Positions 11,224 to 21,933 of a stretch of 64,000 nucleotides of DNA are shown here, one piece after another (position 1 is the first letter of the stretch; the number at the start of each line of letters is the position of its first letter). The translations under genes were made by a program, and so were the position numbers. Source of the stretch: Megamerina dolium. Its lineage: Eukaryota > Arthropoda > Insecta > Diptera > Megamerinidae. Location of the stretch: contig OY978528.1 of the NCBI GenBank assembly GCA_963854835.1, forward strand, positions 37,341,269 through 37,405,268. Reading direction: 5' to 3'. The notes below the pieces were generated by a model that ran no database searches, was not told the origin of the DNA, and saw only the letters and a program-made list of their open reading frames with translations.

Positions 11224-11501
11224 ATTTGGCGCATCAAAATCAAGCGGCTGCGCTGGCTAGGTCATGTCGAGCGAATGGAAGAACACGCTCCAGCTAAGAA
11301 GGTGTTATATTCGGAACCCGCTGGAGGACGGCGCAGAAGAGGAAGACCAAACCTCCGGTGGAAAGGCCAAGTATTGGAGAACCTGACGGCGCTTGGAATT
11401 TCTAACTGGCGCCAGCTAGCGAAGAACAGAGATGGCTGGCGAAGCATGTTATTTTCGGCCTAAATCGATATTCGGTTGTTATGGCCACATAAGTAAGTAA
11501 G

Positions 11502-11516
11502 TATAGCATGTAATGG
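11502..11516 (+). repeat. Target-site duplication, right, of RTE copy 2
   Basis: TATAGCATGTAATGG, identical to 8330-8344; immediately follows the AAGT-repeat tail. Confidence 0.9.
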
Positions 11517-11902
11517 AAACGTTGGCATGCGAACACGATCGCCAGCAACTCCTTTTCGATTTAAGACCATCTTTGTTTGTTCTTGCTGAGCGTTTGTGAG
11601 GCAAATGTCACTGGTTGGCCATTTTGAACCAGTACGCAACCCAACCCGTCTTTCGATGCATCCGTCTGTATTACGCTGGGTAATTTTTTATTATAGATCG
11701 AGAGTACCGGTTCCGACGTTACAGTACCCAACAAATTTTTAAATTCTTTTTCGTGCCTTTCTGCCCATTTGATTTTTACATTATTCCGCGTGAGGTCCCT
11801 GAGCCCTGCCGATTGCTTTGACAAGTTTGGAATATACCTTGCCAAATATTTTAAAAGATTTAAGAACCTCAGTACTGCTGATTTATCATTTGGCCTCTTC
11901 AT
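11517..11902 (-). pseudogene. Ty3-B reverse transcriptase thumb and RNase H N-terminus
   Basis: FLNLLKYLARYIPNLSK and KIKWAERHEKEFKNL are the Ty3/gypsy RT connection region; LPSVIQTDASKDGLGCVL contains the first catalytic Asp of RNase H, and ASQTLSKNKQRWS the following helix. Then, with a frame change, KELLAIVFAC runs into the target duplication. Upstream, at about 11905-11920, the sequence jumps directly to protease, so the fingers and palm with the YxDD motif are missing. Confidence 0.85.
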
Positions 11903-11917
11903 TTTCAGGATTGCATT

Positions 11918-12400
11918 TCAAATCCGCCCTAATTTGTCATTCGGATAATATATAACCGTGCATTTACGTTCCGCTGCACCAAAAATTTTAACTTTATGAT
12001 CATTATAATCGAATACAGGGAAGTTGTTATGCTGATTATTTAATTTGATTTTAAGCTCTTTCGTATATTGTGAAGGAATACAGTTAACATCAACTCCGGT
12101 GTCTAGTTTAAATGTTATTCTTCTGTTTCCTATTAAATACTCCTTGGGCCAGCGCTTATATTTTTCGCCAATTGAATTTAGCCTAAGGTTTTTATTAAAA
12201 CTAAGTAAGTTACCTAATTTACTACATTCATTCGGGACGCTACCTTTGTTGTCATTCGAGTTTAACCCCGTTACATTCTGTTTACCACTGCTGCTGCTGT
12301 TATTGTTGTTGTCTTCAGCATTTTTCTTCATTTCGGTCGAGTACTTCTTGTTTTTCCGGCACATCCTTTGGAAATGGCCTCTCTTTGCACACGTATGGCA
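11918..12400 (-). pseudogene. Ty3-B nucleocapsid end and aspartic protease
   Basis: RRITFKLDTGVDVNCIPSQY is the aspartic protease active site in the form LDTGVD (usual LDTGAD). The flap-type sequence IFGAAERKCTV follows. The N-terminal side is Asn/Ser-rich and preceded by Cys-rich remnants of a zinc knuckle (near 12360-12430). The protease would cut the polyprotein. A frame break separates it from gag. Confidence 0.75.
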
Positions 12401-13227
12401 GATGATATCCTTCGCCTTGCATTCAGTGTTGTGTCCAAATTTCCATGGACCACCGTAGTTAAAAAGAAACGATTGATTACGCTGATTGATGTTGGTTCGA
12501 CTCTTTCACTTGCGTCGATCGCATTAATTGTTGTTGATCTTGAGTCTAAAATTTCCTTATTTGCGTTTGCAGCCTCATATGTTTTACAAGTGTCAATAAC
12601 GCGTGTTAGCTGCTCATCACGACCATCCAGCAGTTTTAATTTCAGCTTCTTGTCATGTACTCCGACAATAATTCGGTCTCGCAGCATTCGATTTTCGTAC
12701 GATGCATACACATTCACATACAAAGTTGCAATGATGTACCTGTGTTCGCAATTCTGTTTCCAATTCCATGAATGTTTGCCGCTCTTTTTGTGTAATCATA
12801 TTGAATTTATATGATTCCATGGCAATATTCCGCTGTGGCAAGCAATGCCGATCAAATTTCGCCAATACCTCTTCCAAAATACGTTGCATGACTGCATCAC
12901 CAGATGTGACTGTACCCAATAGTGCATCTTGATTACCATCGTTCGGGTACAGGGTGTTGTAAATATTTGCCCCTTGTGTACCAAGTAGCCAGATGAAAAT
13001 TGCAATTTTTGTCGTTTCTGCTGTGTTCGATTTACCAGTCGCAATCATGTACACCATAAAATTTCTCTTCCAATTCGGCCATTCGTTTGCCAAGTTTGCA
13101 CAATCGAGTTCCGGTATCACACGTTCGCTTGATGTCATTATTGGTTCCGATGACAGCTTGGTTCTGCACACGACCACGGTGCTTTTCGTCTATTAGCAAC
13201 TTATTCTTTTTGCAATTAGTTGATTGG
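12328..13227 (-). pseudogene. Ty3-B gag
   Basis: Two overlapping frames: 13177-12653 with IPELDCANLANEWPNWKRNF and FIWLLGTQGANIYNTL, a capsid N-terminal region common in insect Ty3/gypsy gag, and 12723-12328 with RDRIIVGVHDKKLKLKLL and CKTYEAA, the capsid C-terminal part. A frameshift near 12700 separates them. It begins shortly downstream of the primer-binding site, as expected. Confidence 0.75.
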
Positions 13228-13228
13228 T

Positions 13229-13246
13229 ATCCCACTTCTGACACCA
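13229..13246 (-). other. Primer-binding site of Ty3-B, tRNA-Leu type
   Basis: The + strand ATCCCACTTCTGACACCA is the 3' end of an insect tRNA-Leu with CCA added, as I recall that tRNA. It lies exactly against the LTR end at 13247. Confidence 0.8.
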
Positions 13247-13317
13247 TGTAATAAGCTGTGCTTATTATCTGCAATAAAGTCTACAGATTTCTTTATTCTT
13301 TAAAATGAACTTCTTTT
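13247..13317 (-). repeat. 5' LTR remnant of Ty3-B
   Basis: Starts TGTAATAAGCTGTG like the LTR at 5560 and is cut at about 13317, where the LOA-type LINE begins. Confidence 0.8.
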
Positions 13318-13497
13318 CCCCCTTCCATGTGGAGGCAAATCGACGGTTTCTCTGCACGAGGTAACCCTATGGGAAATCTTCCCGTCGAGCAATCGACAGC
13401 CCGGGCAACGGATATGCAGGCTTGAACCGCACAATTCCCCCTATGACCGAGACTGACATCCAGGGTCCCGAAGGCAGCAAACTACTAGCGGTGAACA

Positions 13498-14392
13498 TTG
13501 ACTAAGTCAATGGATAGCCTTGCTTCGGTTATTGATGGGGTACTGTCATCAGAAACATTTGAAGCATCCAAGGATGTGGACGATGCGGAGATGGTAGACA
13601 ATCTGTCATTAACCTCTAGTGGATCTCTGGTACCGAGTAAGTCTCTGACAACGGTTAAACATGGTGAAATTCAGGGAACTACCGGTAAGGAGGCTGAAGG
13701 TACCAGAAGTCCAAATACAGGTGAGGGTCTGTCCGCAAGACAGATCAAGAGAGGCAATAGCTAAGGCGAATACTCAAGATCCGTCGACTTCAACTGATGT
13801 TTCTCGAGATCTGACATTCTCTTCCGAAAGGGTTAAGGCAAAAAAGAGGAAGGTCAATAGACAAGAATCGGAAGTACCTACTTCGACCCAAATGACTGCA
13901 GTACAACCAGCTCCTGATAAGGAGATGGTTGAAGGACCTTAAATGTGGGACGAAACTCCACCATCTACATCTGGTAGTGCTTTTGCGGAAGTTGCTGCTA
14001 AGGTTATGACGGTGGAGATACGTACCGACAAAGGAGAGGGTAAAAAAATAATAGCCAAAATGCCACATTGCGAAAACCAAAAGTTTATTCTTGCAGATAG
14101 TAGCACTGCAAGGCTTATACGGCTTATTTCGGGTCCTGCCTGTAATCCAACGGAACTGCTCAAACGTATCCGTGCTCAAATCAAAGACCTGAACACGACT
14201 CTCTGGCGAATTTTCTCGAATACCAGGGAAGAATCCGTGACTACCAAGGAAATTGGTTCCCACCGGTTTTCTGGTGTTGACTTAGAGTCGTCAAAAGTTC
14301 TTAAGTCGAAGTACGGGTACCGTCCTCACTTACATTTGGGGCGAGTTCATTTTCGCGTCCAGGATAAGGAGAGTGATAAGGCGTTAAAATGA
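13498..14392 (+). pseudogene. LINE ORF1 (gag-like, DUF4780-type)
   Basis: Three frames follow each other: 13498-13764 (acidic and Ser-rich), 13661-13942 (Lys/Arg-rich, KAKKRKVNRQ, probable nuclear or RNA-binding patch) and 13943-14392. The last resembles, with DUF4780-like spacing, the ORF1 of LOA-group LINEs. The product would coat the LINE RNA. Stops at 13762 and 13940 break the gene. The homologous ORF1 of the second LINE is at 29692-30655. Confidence 0.65.
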
Positions 14393-14408
14393 TGACAGTC
14401 CTGATTCA

Positions 14409-17400
14409 ATGACCGAAGTTATTTTTACGCAGATTATCTTGCAGCATAGCAAATCGAATACTGCTATTCTATGTAGTAGGCATGTAAAACTGCAGACTCG
14501 ACCTCACATAATATTAATACAGGAACCATGGGTATGCTACAAACGTATCTGTGGTCTTGGTGCTTTATCCGGGGGTCAAATACTACAAGGCCAGGGACAT
14601 GAGAGGCCTCGGACATGCATTGTCATGCCCAAGTCGATCGAATGCACCGCGATGAAATTGTTTTGCTCTCAGAATATCGTTTGTGCAAAAATCAATTATT
14701 CGAAAATTGGGGACAGTGTCGAAGCTATCGTGGTTTCGGCCTACCTACCCTTCGACTCTATACAGCCACCTCTTTCGAGGGAACTGAGAGAAGTAGTCCA
14801 GTATGCCGAGTCCAATAACCTGGGGCTGATAGTGTGGTGTGATGCACACTCATAGAACACTGTGTGAGGTAGCATTAAATGTAACCCTAGATGTCTCGGG
14901 GTTTTGGAAAACGTAATGTCAACTGATCTAGTAATTTAAAATGTAGGTAACAAACCAACTTTTGTCACTATCAGAAGACAAGAGGTGATTGATTTGACGC
15001 TGACCAACAGATTATTGGCAAATCAAATCAACCAATGGCGAGTTCTGGAAGAGAAAGTTTGGTGTGCTTCCAACGGAGCGAATACCACATTTTAAGAAAC
15101 TCCGAACAACAGATTTGATTGCGGATGCTACCAAGTATTTGAAAGGTACCTTAATTAACTGTTATGAGAAATTGTGTCCATTAAAAAGAAGTAGACAGCG
15201 GTCCCGTGGTGGAAAGCTTCTGAATAAGGCCATAAAAACCCAAAAAGAAGTGGACTGGACCAATCATCGATTCACTCAGAGAGAATATAAGAAAAAGGTG
15301 AGGCTAGCCAAACTGGAGTCTTATAGTAATTTCTGTTGTGAAATCAAAGGAATGAAAAAAAATCTAGACTTTAGAGAGACAGCTAGACTCTATTCGAGAA
15401 CCTGAAGGTTAATATACAATTTCTAAATCGGAGATGTGCAATGTACTCCTAGAAACCCACTTTCCGGGTACTAGGACGTCTTCTGTTGAAGATAGTGCCG
15501 TCAACGGTAGAAATGGTGTGACCACCAGATACAATTGGTATATCGCAAATCAGATAGTGACGTAGGAGTCGATAAGCTTTTCCTTATCGTCCTTTGCAGA
15601 CTATAAGTCCCCTTGGACTTATAGTTTGCATACATCCAGTAATGCTAAAAGAGGGAGGAGACGGTTTGAAAAAGATCCTGAAAGGGATCTTCACAGCCTG
15701 TCTTCCTCACGGTTACATACCATCCTCATGGCGACGTGTGAGAGTAGTTTTCAGGAAAAGATGATTATTCTCTCGCGAAAAGTTTTAGACCAATCAGTTT
15801 GACATCGTTCCTACTGAAATGTTTAGAACGCATAGTAGAAAAATATATTCGAGCGAGAGTGCTGTCGAATGGTCCTCTTAATAAAAACCAACATACTTAC
15901 CAAAACGGAAAGTCTTGTGAGTCAGCCTTGCACTATCTTGTTTACAGGATCGAAGCTGGACTGGAAGCAGATGAATACACTATGGGAGTTAATCGATCCG
16001 TTGTTAAATGGATACACAACATGCTCCCTGAGAGGTTACTAACCGTTGGAGAGGACTGCGACCAAACAATTATGGATGGTCTGTTCGAAACTACAGAAGA
16101 TTCTGGATAAGATTGATGAGTGGTGCACCAGACAAGTTCTTTCCGTTAATCCAACAAGACCACACTGGTACTGTTCACGAGAAAACGAAAGCTGAATGGT
16201 CTAAACTTTCCAGCACTGAGAGGTGTGACACTCAAACTCTCCAACGAAATATCTAGGTGTAACACTAGATAGGAAACAAACTTGGAAGACACATGTTACA
16301 CTAAAGGTGGATAAAGCATTGAAAGTTTTTCAACAGTGCCGAAGAGCCTTTAGAAAAACGTGGTGACTGAAACCTGCTGTGGTCCTTTGGATTTACACAG
16401 CTCTTATCAGAACCATTATCACATATGCTTCGGTGGTCTGGTGGCGACGGACTATGGTTAAGTCCACTCTTCTGGAGCTAAACAGACTACAAAGAAGTGT
16501 ATGCATAAGCATTACAGTTGCAATGAGTACTACCTCAGTAGATGCCCTTAATGCCATGTTTGATTTACTTCCATTGGATCTTAAAATTCAACAGGAGGCA
16601 ATGAAAGCGATGTGCCAACTATACTCGTATGGTTACTTGCACGAAAACGGAACTTCGGATCACTGTGAAATCTTTAGGAGGATATCAGAATAGTACCCAC
16701 TGCTTTTGGCTCCTAAACATAATTTTAAGCCCATAGTTTCATTCGGGTGAAAATTTGAAGTCAAATTTCCGTCTCGTGAACAATGGAGCGATCCAGAGCT
16801 CATTCTGAGTAATTTCACGAATATTTTCTACACTGATGGATCCAAAACCGACTAAGGCTCTGGATCCGGATGGTACTTGGAGGAAACCGGCAAGTATCAT
16901 TATGCTATGGGAGAGGTGGCAACTGTTTTCGAAACAGAAATATTTGCTATTCTGAAAGTAGTAGAACGGATAATTGAGAGGAAACAGATTGGTGTCTGCA
17001 GTGACAGTCAAGCTGCACTAAAGGCTCTGGAGAACTCAAAACTTACCACGAAAATTGTTCTTGAATGTAAGATGAAGCTAAGTTCAATTGCAAAACGAAA
17101 TAACCTTGTACTTATCTGGGTTACTGGACACTGTGGTGTCCAAGCTAACGAAATAACCGATACATTGGCCAACTGCGGTTCAGCGTATACGCCGCTGGGA
17201 CCAGAATCAGTTACCGGAATGAGCTGTACATGTATTAGGACCTGGATCAACAATTATGTTAGTAACCTACATAATGACTGTTGTTGGTTCAGCCTTGAAA
17301 GCTGCAAAACTGCAAAGTGTTTTGTGATGAGTCCTAACAAACAGCTGTCGAACTTTCTTTTGAAACTTGGAAGAAAAGATGTTCGCTTAATGGTCGGAAT

Positions 17401-17650
17401 CATCACAGGACATAATCCATGGGGTCAACATATGGCCAACATAGGTATCATTGGATATCCAATATGTATATCTTGTTTGGAGGGTAAGAACAGCACATAG
17501 CATTTCCTATTTATTTGCCCTGTATTCGCTCGAGCAAGATTTCGCATCATTGGCTCTGATGTTATGAGAATGGATAAAGTACATTCTCTAACCCTAGGAG
17601 AGATATGCAGATTCGTTAAAGAATCTGGAAAATTCTCTCGGGAAGATTAA
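14409..17650 (+). pseudogene. LINE ORF2 (endonuclease, reverse transcriptase, RNase H)
   Basis: 14409-14855: endonuclease N-terminal half with ILIQEPWV (catalytic Glu) and LGLIVWCDAHS (Asp). 14950-15010: VIDLTLTNRL, its end. 15799-16110: RT palm (FLLKCLERIVEKYI, the AYxxGKSCESAL-type motif). 16379-16693: RT thumb (ALIRTIITYASVVWW). 16835-17500: RNase H with TDGSK, ETEIFAI, SDSQAAL and NEITDTLA, all four catalytic acids present. After a stop at 17498 the Cys-His tail continues (HFLFICPVFARARF) to a stop near 17650. At least six frame breaks. Confidence 0.8.
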
Positions 17651-17825
17651 AATCTCCTCCCACCCCTCCCATTGTCCCATATTTTTCTTCTCTTTCCTTC
17701 CTACAATCTCCAATTTGAGCTTTATATACAACGGGTTTCTTAGCCTGAGTGTTTAAGTGCATACCACTCTACTGGTGCAACTTGGCTCACCCTCATATCC
17801 ATCCATCCATTCATCAAGAGCTGCT

Positions 17826-18284
17826 GATATCAAACTTTACGATTCTAAGTATGAATTTATGCTCATGAAATGTTTATATTGTACTTTAGAAGTATTTTGT
17901 AACCAAACAATTGTTTAAGAACCTTACAACATTTCAAATTTAAATTAGTTGAAAAAATATTACAAGCTACATATTACAAGTTATGACAACGGTAGCTTTT
18001 TATACAAAATCACTAATATTCTTGGAAATTTCAAAGGGATTCATAAGCGCGGAGACGTGTATTGGTTACGCTAGAAAATTAAAAATTGGTATTATTACAA
18101 ATACTAAAAGGAAATAACTGCGGAGTTGCGGAGTTTCGGAGACGAAACTTTTTTCCCCATAAAAAATTTGACTACTTTAGTGTGCATGCATGTTTTTAAA
18201 CACACTATTTTCATGACCAAGTTTCATAGTATAGATGTTCGGAACTAAACTCCAGTTAATATACGTGAAGAATATCTTAATAAT
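17826..18284. other. No recognised feature
   Basis: AT-rich sequence between the LINE and the next repeat. Confidence 0.4.
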
Positions 18285-18690
18285 AATTAAGCTGAAGCTC
18301 CATAACGGGTTTTTCAGGCATTTCGTTTTTTGAAATTGTTCAGGCTTTCGTGTCGTACAGGCGTTTCAAGCGAGCAACTTTTCGCGCTTGACGTTTCTTC
18401 GAAATTTTTACATTTTGCAGTAAATGTTTGTAAACATTTTCATTATAAGCACTATTCTTTGGAAACTTCTCTTATTTAAAGTTAAAGATATTATTTTATC
18501 AAATGAAAACGTTTTAGTGGCATTGGAGGCGTTGTTCGTTTCATGGAGTTTGTAAATATAACTTTATATATAGGGATGAGATTTTCGACAAATGACGCAT
18601 CGACTAATAAATGCTAGTTCGATAGTTGATACTTTTATAATTTAATTTTAACTGATTTAGTACTTTTGTGCACCATTTTCATATTAATTT
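18285..18690 (+). mobile_element. TIR element 'AAGCTGAAG', left half
   Basis: Starts AATTAAGCTGAAGCTCCAT and shares blocks such as CTTGACGTTTCTTCGAA, TTTGTAAACATTTTCATTA, TAGGGATGAG and GATTTAGTACTTTTGT with the fuller copy at 45393-45867. It is non-coding and ends before the right half. Confidence 0.65.
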
Positions 18691-18735
18691 TCATCTAATA
18701 AAATGTTTCCTTTTGTTTTATTGCTGAAATTTGTG

Positions 18736-18911
18736 TAAACTTATTTACTTATGTGACAATTATAACCGAAAATCGATTTAAGCCGAATGTAGCATGCTTC
18801 GCCAGCCAGCTCTTTCCTTCGCTAGTTGGACCAGTTAGAAATTCCAAGCGCTAACAAGTTCTCTAGTACTTAATATTTCCCCCGGAGGTTAGGTGTTCCT
18901 CTTCTACGTCG
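18736..18911 (-). mobile_element. RTE-type LINE copy 3, 3' end (left part of an interrupted copy)
   Basis: On the - strand this is the last about 175 bp of the RTE element (match to 11330-11490), with the ACTTATTTACTTATGTG end at left. It stops at CTTCTACGTCG, where the Ty3-A LTR begins, and resumes at 35737 with GTCGTCCACCAGCGGG. Confidence 0.85.
18908..18911 (+). repeat. Target-site duplication, left, of Ty3-A minus
   Basis: GTCG, repeated at 35737-35740 on the other side of the 16.8-kb insertion. Confidence 0.75.
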
Positions 18912-19646
18912 TGTTGTGTACTATTTTTCCAGAACACTCACTAAATACCTAACGGCTGGACTCAAGGATGTAACGCGCCTAAACCTAAGCTTCTAAATAT
19001 CCTTCGAGACTATGACACTGGTTAGCTAAAATAAAACAGGGTTAATTATACGGGATGGCCTGGTAAGGATCCCAGTATTTTACGACGCTAACACTTCACA
19101 ACTCGGTACTAGACTCACAACTGAAAAACCATTTTTCTAATACTAGCCACATATAAATATAATCACATACCAACATATAACATACAATAATATATTCACA
19201 CCACATGTGCGTATGTGCCTATTTATGTACCCATTATGTGAGAAAACAACTTTTTGATATTCACTACTCCACGTGATTTTAGTTATCATGGGATGTCTAA
19301 ACATGTATGCTTACATAGATATGCTTACGTAAGAGCAGAACTACGAATTGTATGGGAAAGTGCTTTGCCAGCTTTTTCACATCCAAATGCAACTCAGTGG
19401 GCTCAATGTTCTGGCATTCCACAATTATAAGTAATATTAATATGGATTGTGTATATCACACAATCCATATTTTTCACACCTAACTGCAACTCAGTGGGCT
19501 CAATGTTCTGGCATTCCACAATTATAAGTAATATTAATATGGATTGTGTATATCACAACTTCAAGCAATGTTGGTATGTGTATGGATAAATATGTAGTTC
19601 ACAATTTCGGGAATTATGTGCATATTTCATATTTTGGCTCGCAACA
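18912..19646 (-). repeat. 3' LTR of Ty3-A minus
   Basis: 735 bp from TGTTGTGTACTATTTTTC to GGCTCGCAACA. It matches the LTR at 34942-35736 over most of its length but lacks a block near 19055 and has a 97-bp tandem duplication at about 19374-19567. Confidence 0.85.
19374..19567 (+). repeat. 97-bp tandem duplication inside the 3' LTR
   Basis: TTTTCACAYCYAAMTGCAACTCAG begins at 19374 and again at 19471, each followed by GGCTCAATGTTCTGGCATTCC and TATGGATTGTGTATATCACA. The other LTR has a single unit (from about 35538). Confidence 0.85.
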
Positions 19647-19661
19647 TCCCTCTCTTCTCTC
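19647..19661 (-). other. Polypurine tract of Ty3-A minus
   Basis: Reads GAGAGAAGAGAGGGA on the - strand, directly beside the LTR. Confidence 0.75.
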
Positions 19662-20734
19662 AGGAAGAAAAAATTATCATTATGAAACAATAATAATTTT
19701 TTATTATAAGGAAAAAGTTAAAATTATGCTTATTTTGTAAAATGTGTGGAATAAAATTTGAAGTGTTATATACATGTATAGTTACTAGTAATTCGATGAT
19801 TATGGTGCCCATGATGACGATGTTACTGGTTGTTGTCAGCTGTACTTAGTTTTTTTAATAGTTTTGTTGCAGCTTTTGTTATTGAAGTCTAGTGATGAAA
19901 ACAGTAACTTACTCTTTGTCAAAGTTCAGTCTTTGTTTCGGCAATGAGAGCGAGATTATTTACTGGGTTGATCTTCTGTCTGTTTTGTCATGGAAAAGTT
20001 ATCTGGATTATTATTCTGGTTTTAACTGAAAGTTAGTTTGGTGTGCTTGTGGGTTGATACTGGCGTCTAATGCGTCCAATGATTTGATTAAAAAAAAAAA
20101 TTTTTTGTTTTATGGAATATTATGAACAATAGCTTACAAAGTGGGTTTTGTGTGTACTGCACTGCTAAGCAATATGTGAAACTCTGTACTCCTGGTGTGT
20201 TTAATGATTGGAGCAATGATGAATATGTAATTTTGGATCTGTTGTTTATCATTTCTTCTAATGTGGATCAAAATCCATTGTCACTGATAAATACAGTAGC
20301 TCAAATATTTTATTCGGTCGTGGTTGTATAGCTATTATTGTATTTATATATCTCTTTGCTACTTCGCGCTGGCTAGGTACGCCAAAGTTTATTGGTTGTA
20401 AATTTTATTGTTTTGTAAGTTTGTTATGGGTACTCGCTGTACTGGGCCTGCTTTGCTTTCTGCTCTTTGTTTATTTGTTCTTTACTGCCTCAAGGATAGT
20501 TTTGTGTCATAATTTTCCTGGTTGTAACTGTTGCTAATGCTGTTAATGATGCTGCGCTGGCATCTCTCGAAATTTCACTGTATTTCGTAGACATGCTGAT
20601 GCTCTCTTGTGTTTGTAGGGGAATTACCAGATTGTTTTTCAATAATGGATCACTTACATCTACAATATATATTATAACTACTATATCTACTATATCGCTT
20701 ATTTAGTTAATTTTTCTTATTAAGATGTACATAT
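19662..20734. other. Unassigned interior of Ty3-A minus
   Basis: AT-rich, no long open frame in either strand; several TGTTGTTG-type words. By position it could be the eroded 3' untranslated or env-like part of the - strand element, but no protein similarity is visible. Confidence 0.35.
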
Positions 20735-21091
20735 GTGCCGTAGCTCAGTGGTTAGTGTGTTCACCTTCTGATCTGTAGGTCGTGGTTCAATCCCCGGCTG
20801 ATGCATAACAAATTTAATATCGATAAGATTTTTCTTTCGAATGGTACCCACCTGTCGGCAAGCGATTGGCAATTCTTCCGACAGTAACAACTTGCCATGA
20901 AAAAGCTTCTAAAAGAACTCTGTGACAAAGCTCAGAAAAAGTGATGTCACAAGTGTTCTGCCGTTCGGAACCGGCTAAAATAAGTAGGTCCCTTCTAATA
21001 CTGTCCAAATTTAAGACGCACAACAATAATGGCAGAGAAGCTCGGTCAATGAGCCCTTTGGGGCTTTAAGTGCCACATATTTATTTATTTT
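20735..21091 (+). mobile_element. tRNA-derived SINE, copy 2 (best preserved)
   Basis: A box TAGCTCAGTGG (20741-20751) and B box GGTTCAATCCC (20784-20794) match the RNA polymerase III consensus exactly. The body continues with CACCTGTCGGCAAGCGATTG, the CTTGCCATGAAAAAGCTTC block, the GTTCGGAACCGGC block and ends GGGGCTTTAAGTGCCACA plus a TATTTATTT tail. Confidence 0.85.
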
Positions 21092-21268
21092 TTACATATA
21101 TTCTTATATACCATATAAAAATAATTTTTTCGCAATATTCATTTATAATCTATACTTAATTTTTTAAAAGGTATTAAAAATGCATTTTTGTTTCGTAAAA
21201 AAATATAGTGACAACATTGCATTTTCTCTTAACGTATTTTGTTACATATATTTCATCTCATTTTTACG

Positions 21269-21421
<153 letters not shown>

Positions 21422-21449
21422 ATTGTTTGTTTGTTATGTATTCAACTTA

Positions 21450-21933
21450 GTTAATTCGAATTAACTCGGGCATTAACTGCAGCTAATCCGCATAAACTGA
21501 GTTAATTCTCAAAATAAAAGAGGATTAGGGCAATTTGCGATGGAAACACTGCTAAAAATTGACTGTTGTGAATTTTTCTCCATCCATTTTACAAAATATT
21601 AGGTGTGTTCACTAACAAACAACTTTAAACAATTGTTAACAGTTTTCAACATGAAAAGTGATGGTGAACAAATAAATCCAGCTGTCAATTACGAACGGTG
21701 AATGTCAATTTACAAGTTTCTGATAGTTTTCAGTTCACGTACTTCTTGTAGATTTTCTCATATCGAGAGTGATAGATGATAGAAATTGATAGTGATAGTA
21801 ATGTAAGTGGACAGACCTAATAAAACAGCAATCAGCTGTTTAGTTAATTCGCAATATTGTCGTCTGTCAGGTTATTATTTTATTCGGATAAAGTGCGCCG
21901 GTAATCCGGAATTAGGCTGCTGTCTGTCTAGGC
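21450..21933 (+). mobile_element. Non-coding TIR element (MITE-like), copy 1, left end lost
   Basis: Matches 50798-51292 closely along its length. The right terminus (GGAATTAGGCTGCTGTCTG to GGC at 21933) is kept; the left 30 bp of the inverted repeat are missing at the junction with sequence following the TA microsatellite. No coding capacity. Confidence 0.8.

Larger units (their letters stand above)
8345..11501 (+). mobile_element. RTE-type LINE copy 2, near full-length but internally shuffled
   Basis: A non-LTR retrotransposon inserted into the RNase H of Ty3-B, ending in CCACATAAGTAAGTAAGTA. A 5' leader (8345 to about 8680) is followed by partial endonuclease (FAAARNMVIGGTRFQH, NQIDHV, 8690-8935), reverse transcriptase (KAAGADGLPAELF near 9610, NYRGISLLSIAYK near 9787, [15 protein letters not shown] near 9888, MLLAYADDIDIIG near 10270), and the C-terminal WLGHVERM region (11250-11462). 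The catalytic YADD is intact. Frameshifts break it into at least five open pieces, and a 395-bp endonuclease segment is embedded near the 3' end (10829-11223). Confidence 0.9.
5560..13317 (-). mobile_element. Ty3/gypsy LTR retrotransposon (Ty3-B), degenerate, with two RTE insertions
   Basis: On the - strand the order is LTR remnant (13317-13247), primer-binding site (13246-13229), gag, protease, a partial reverse transcriptase, RNase H, integrase, polypurine tract and 3' LTR (5776-5560). This is the Ty3/gypsy order. Two RTE LINE copies (8345-11501 and 6523-7205) split it, and the coding pieces on either side of each insertion join correctly when the insertion and one target duplication are ignored. 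The catalytic core of reverse transcriptase is absent and there are several frameshifts, so it is inactive. Confidence 0.85.
13318..17825 (+). mobile_element. LOA/Jockey-type LINE with RNase H, near full length
   Basis: A non-LTR retrotransposon with 5' leader, ORF1 (RNA-binding), ORF2 (endonuclease, reverse transcriptase, RNase H) and a 3' end rich in ATCC units (about 17798-17815). It starts inside the Ty3-B 5' LTR. Multiple frameshifts and stops make it inactive. The presence of RNase H and of a DUF4780-like ORF1 favours the LOA group. No clear target-site duplication was found. Confidence 0.8.

Noticed and set aside
18912..19646. Solo LTR
   Set aside because: The flanks do not close on themselves; the partner LTR and the second target duplication are at 34942-35740.
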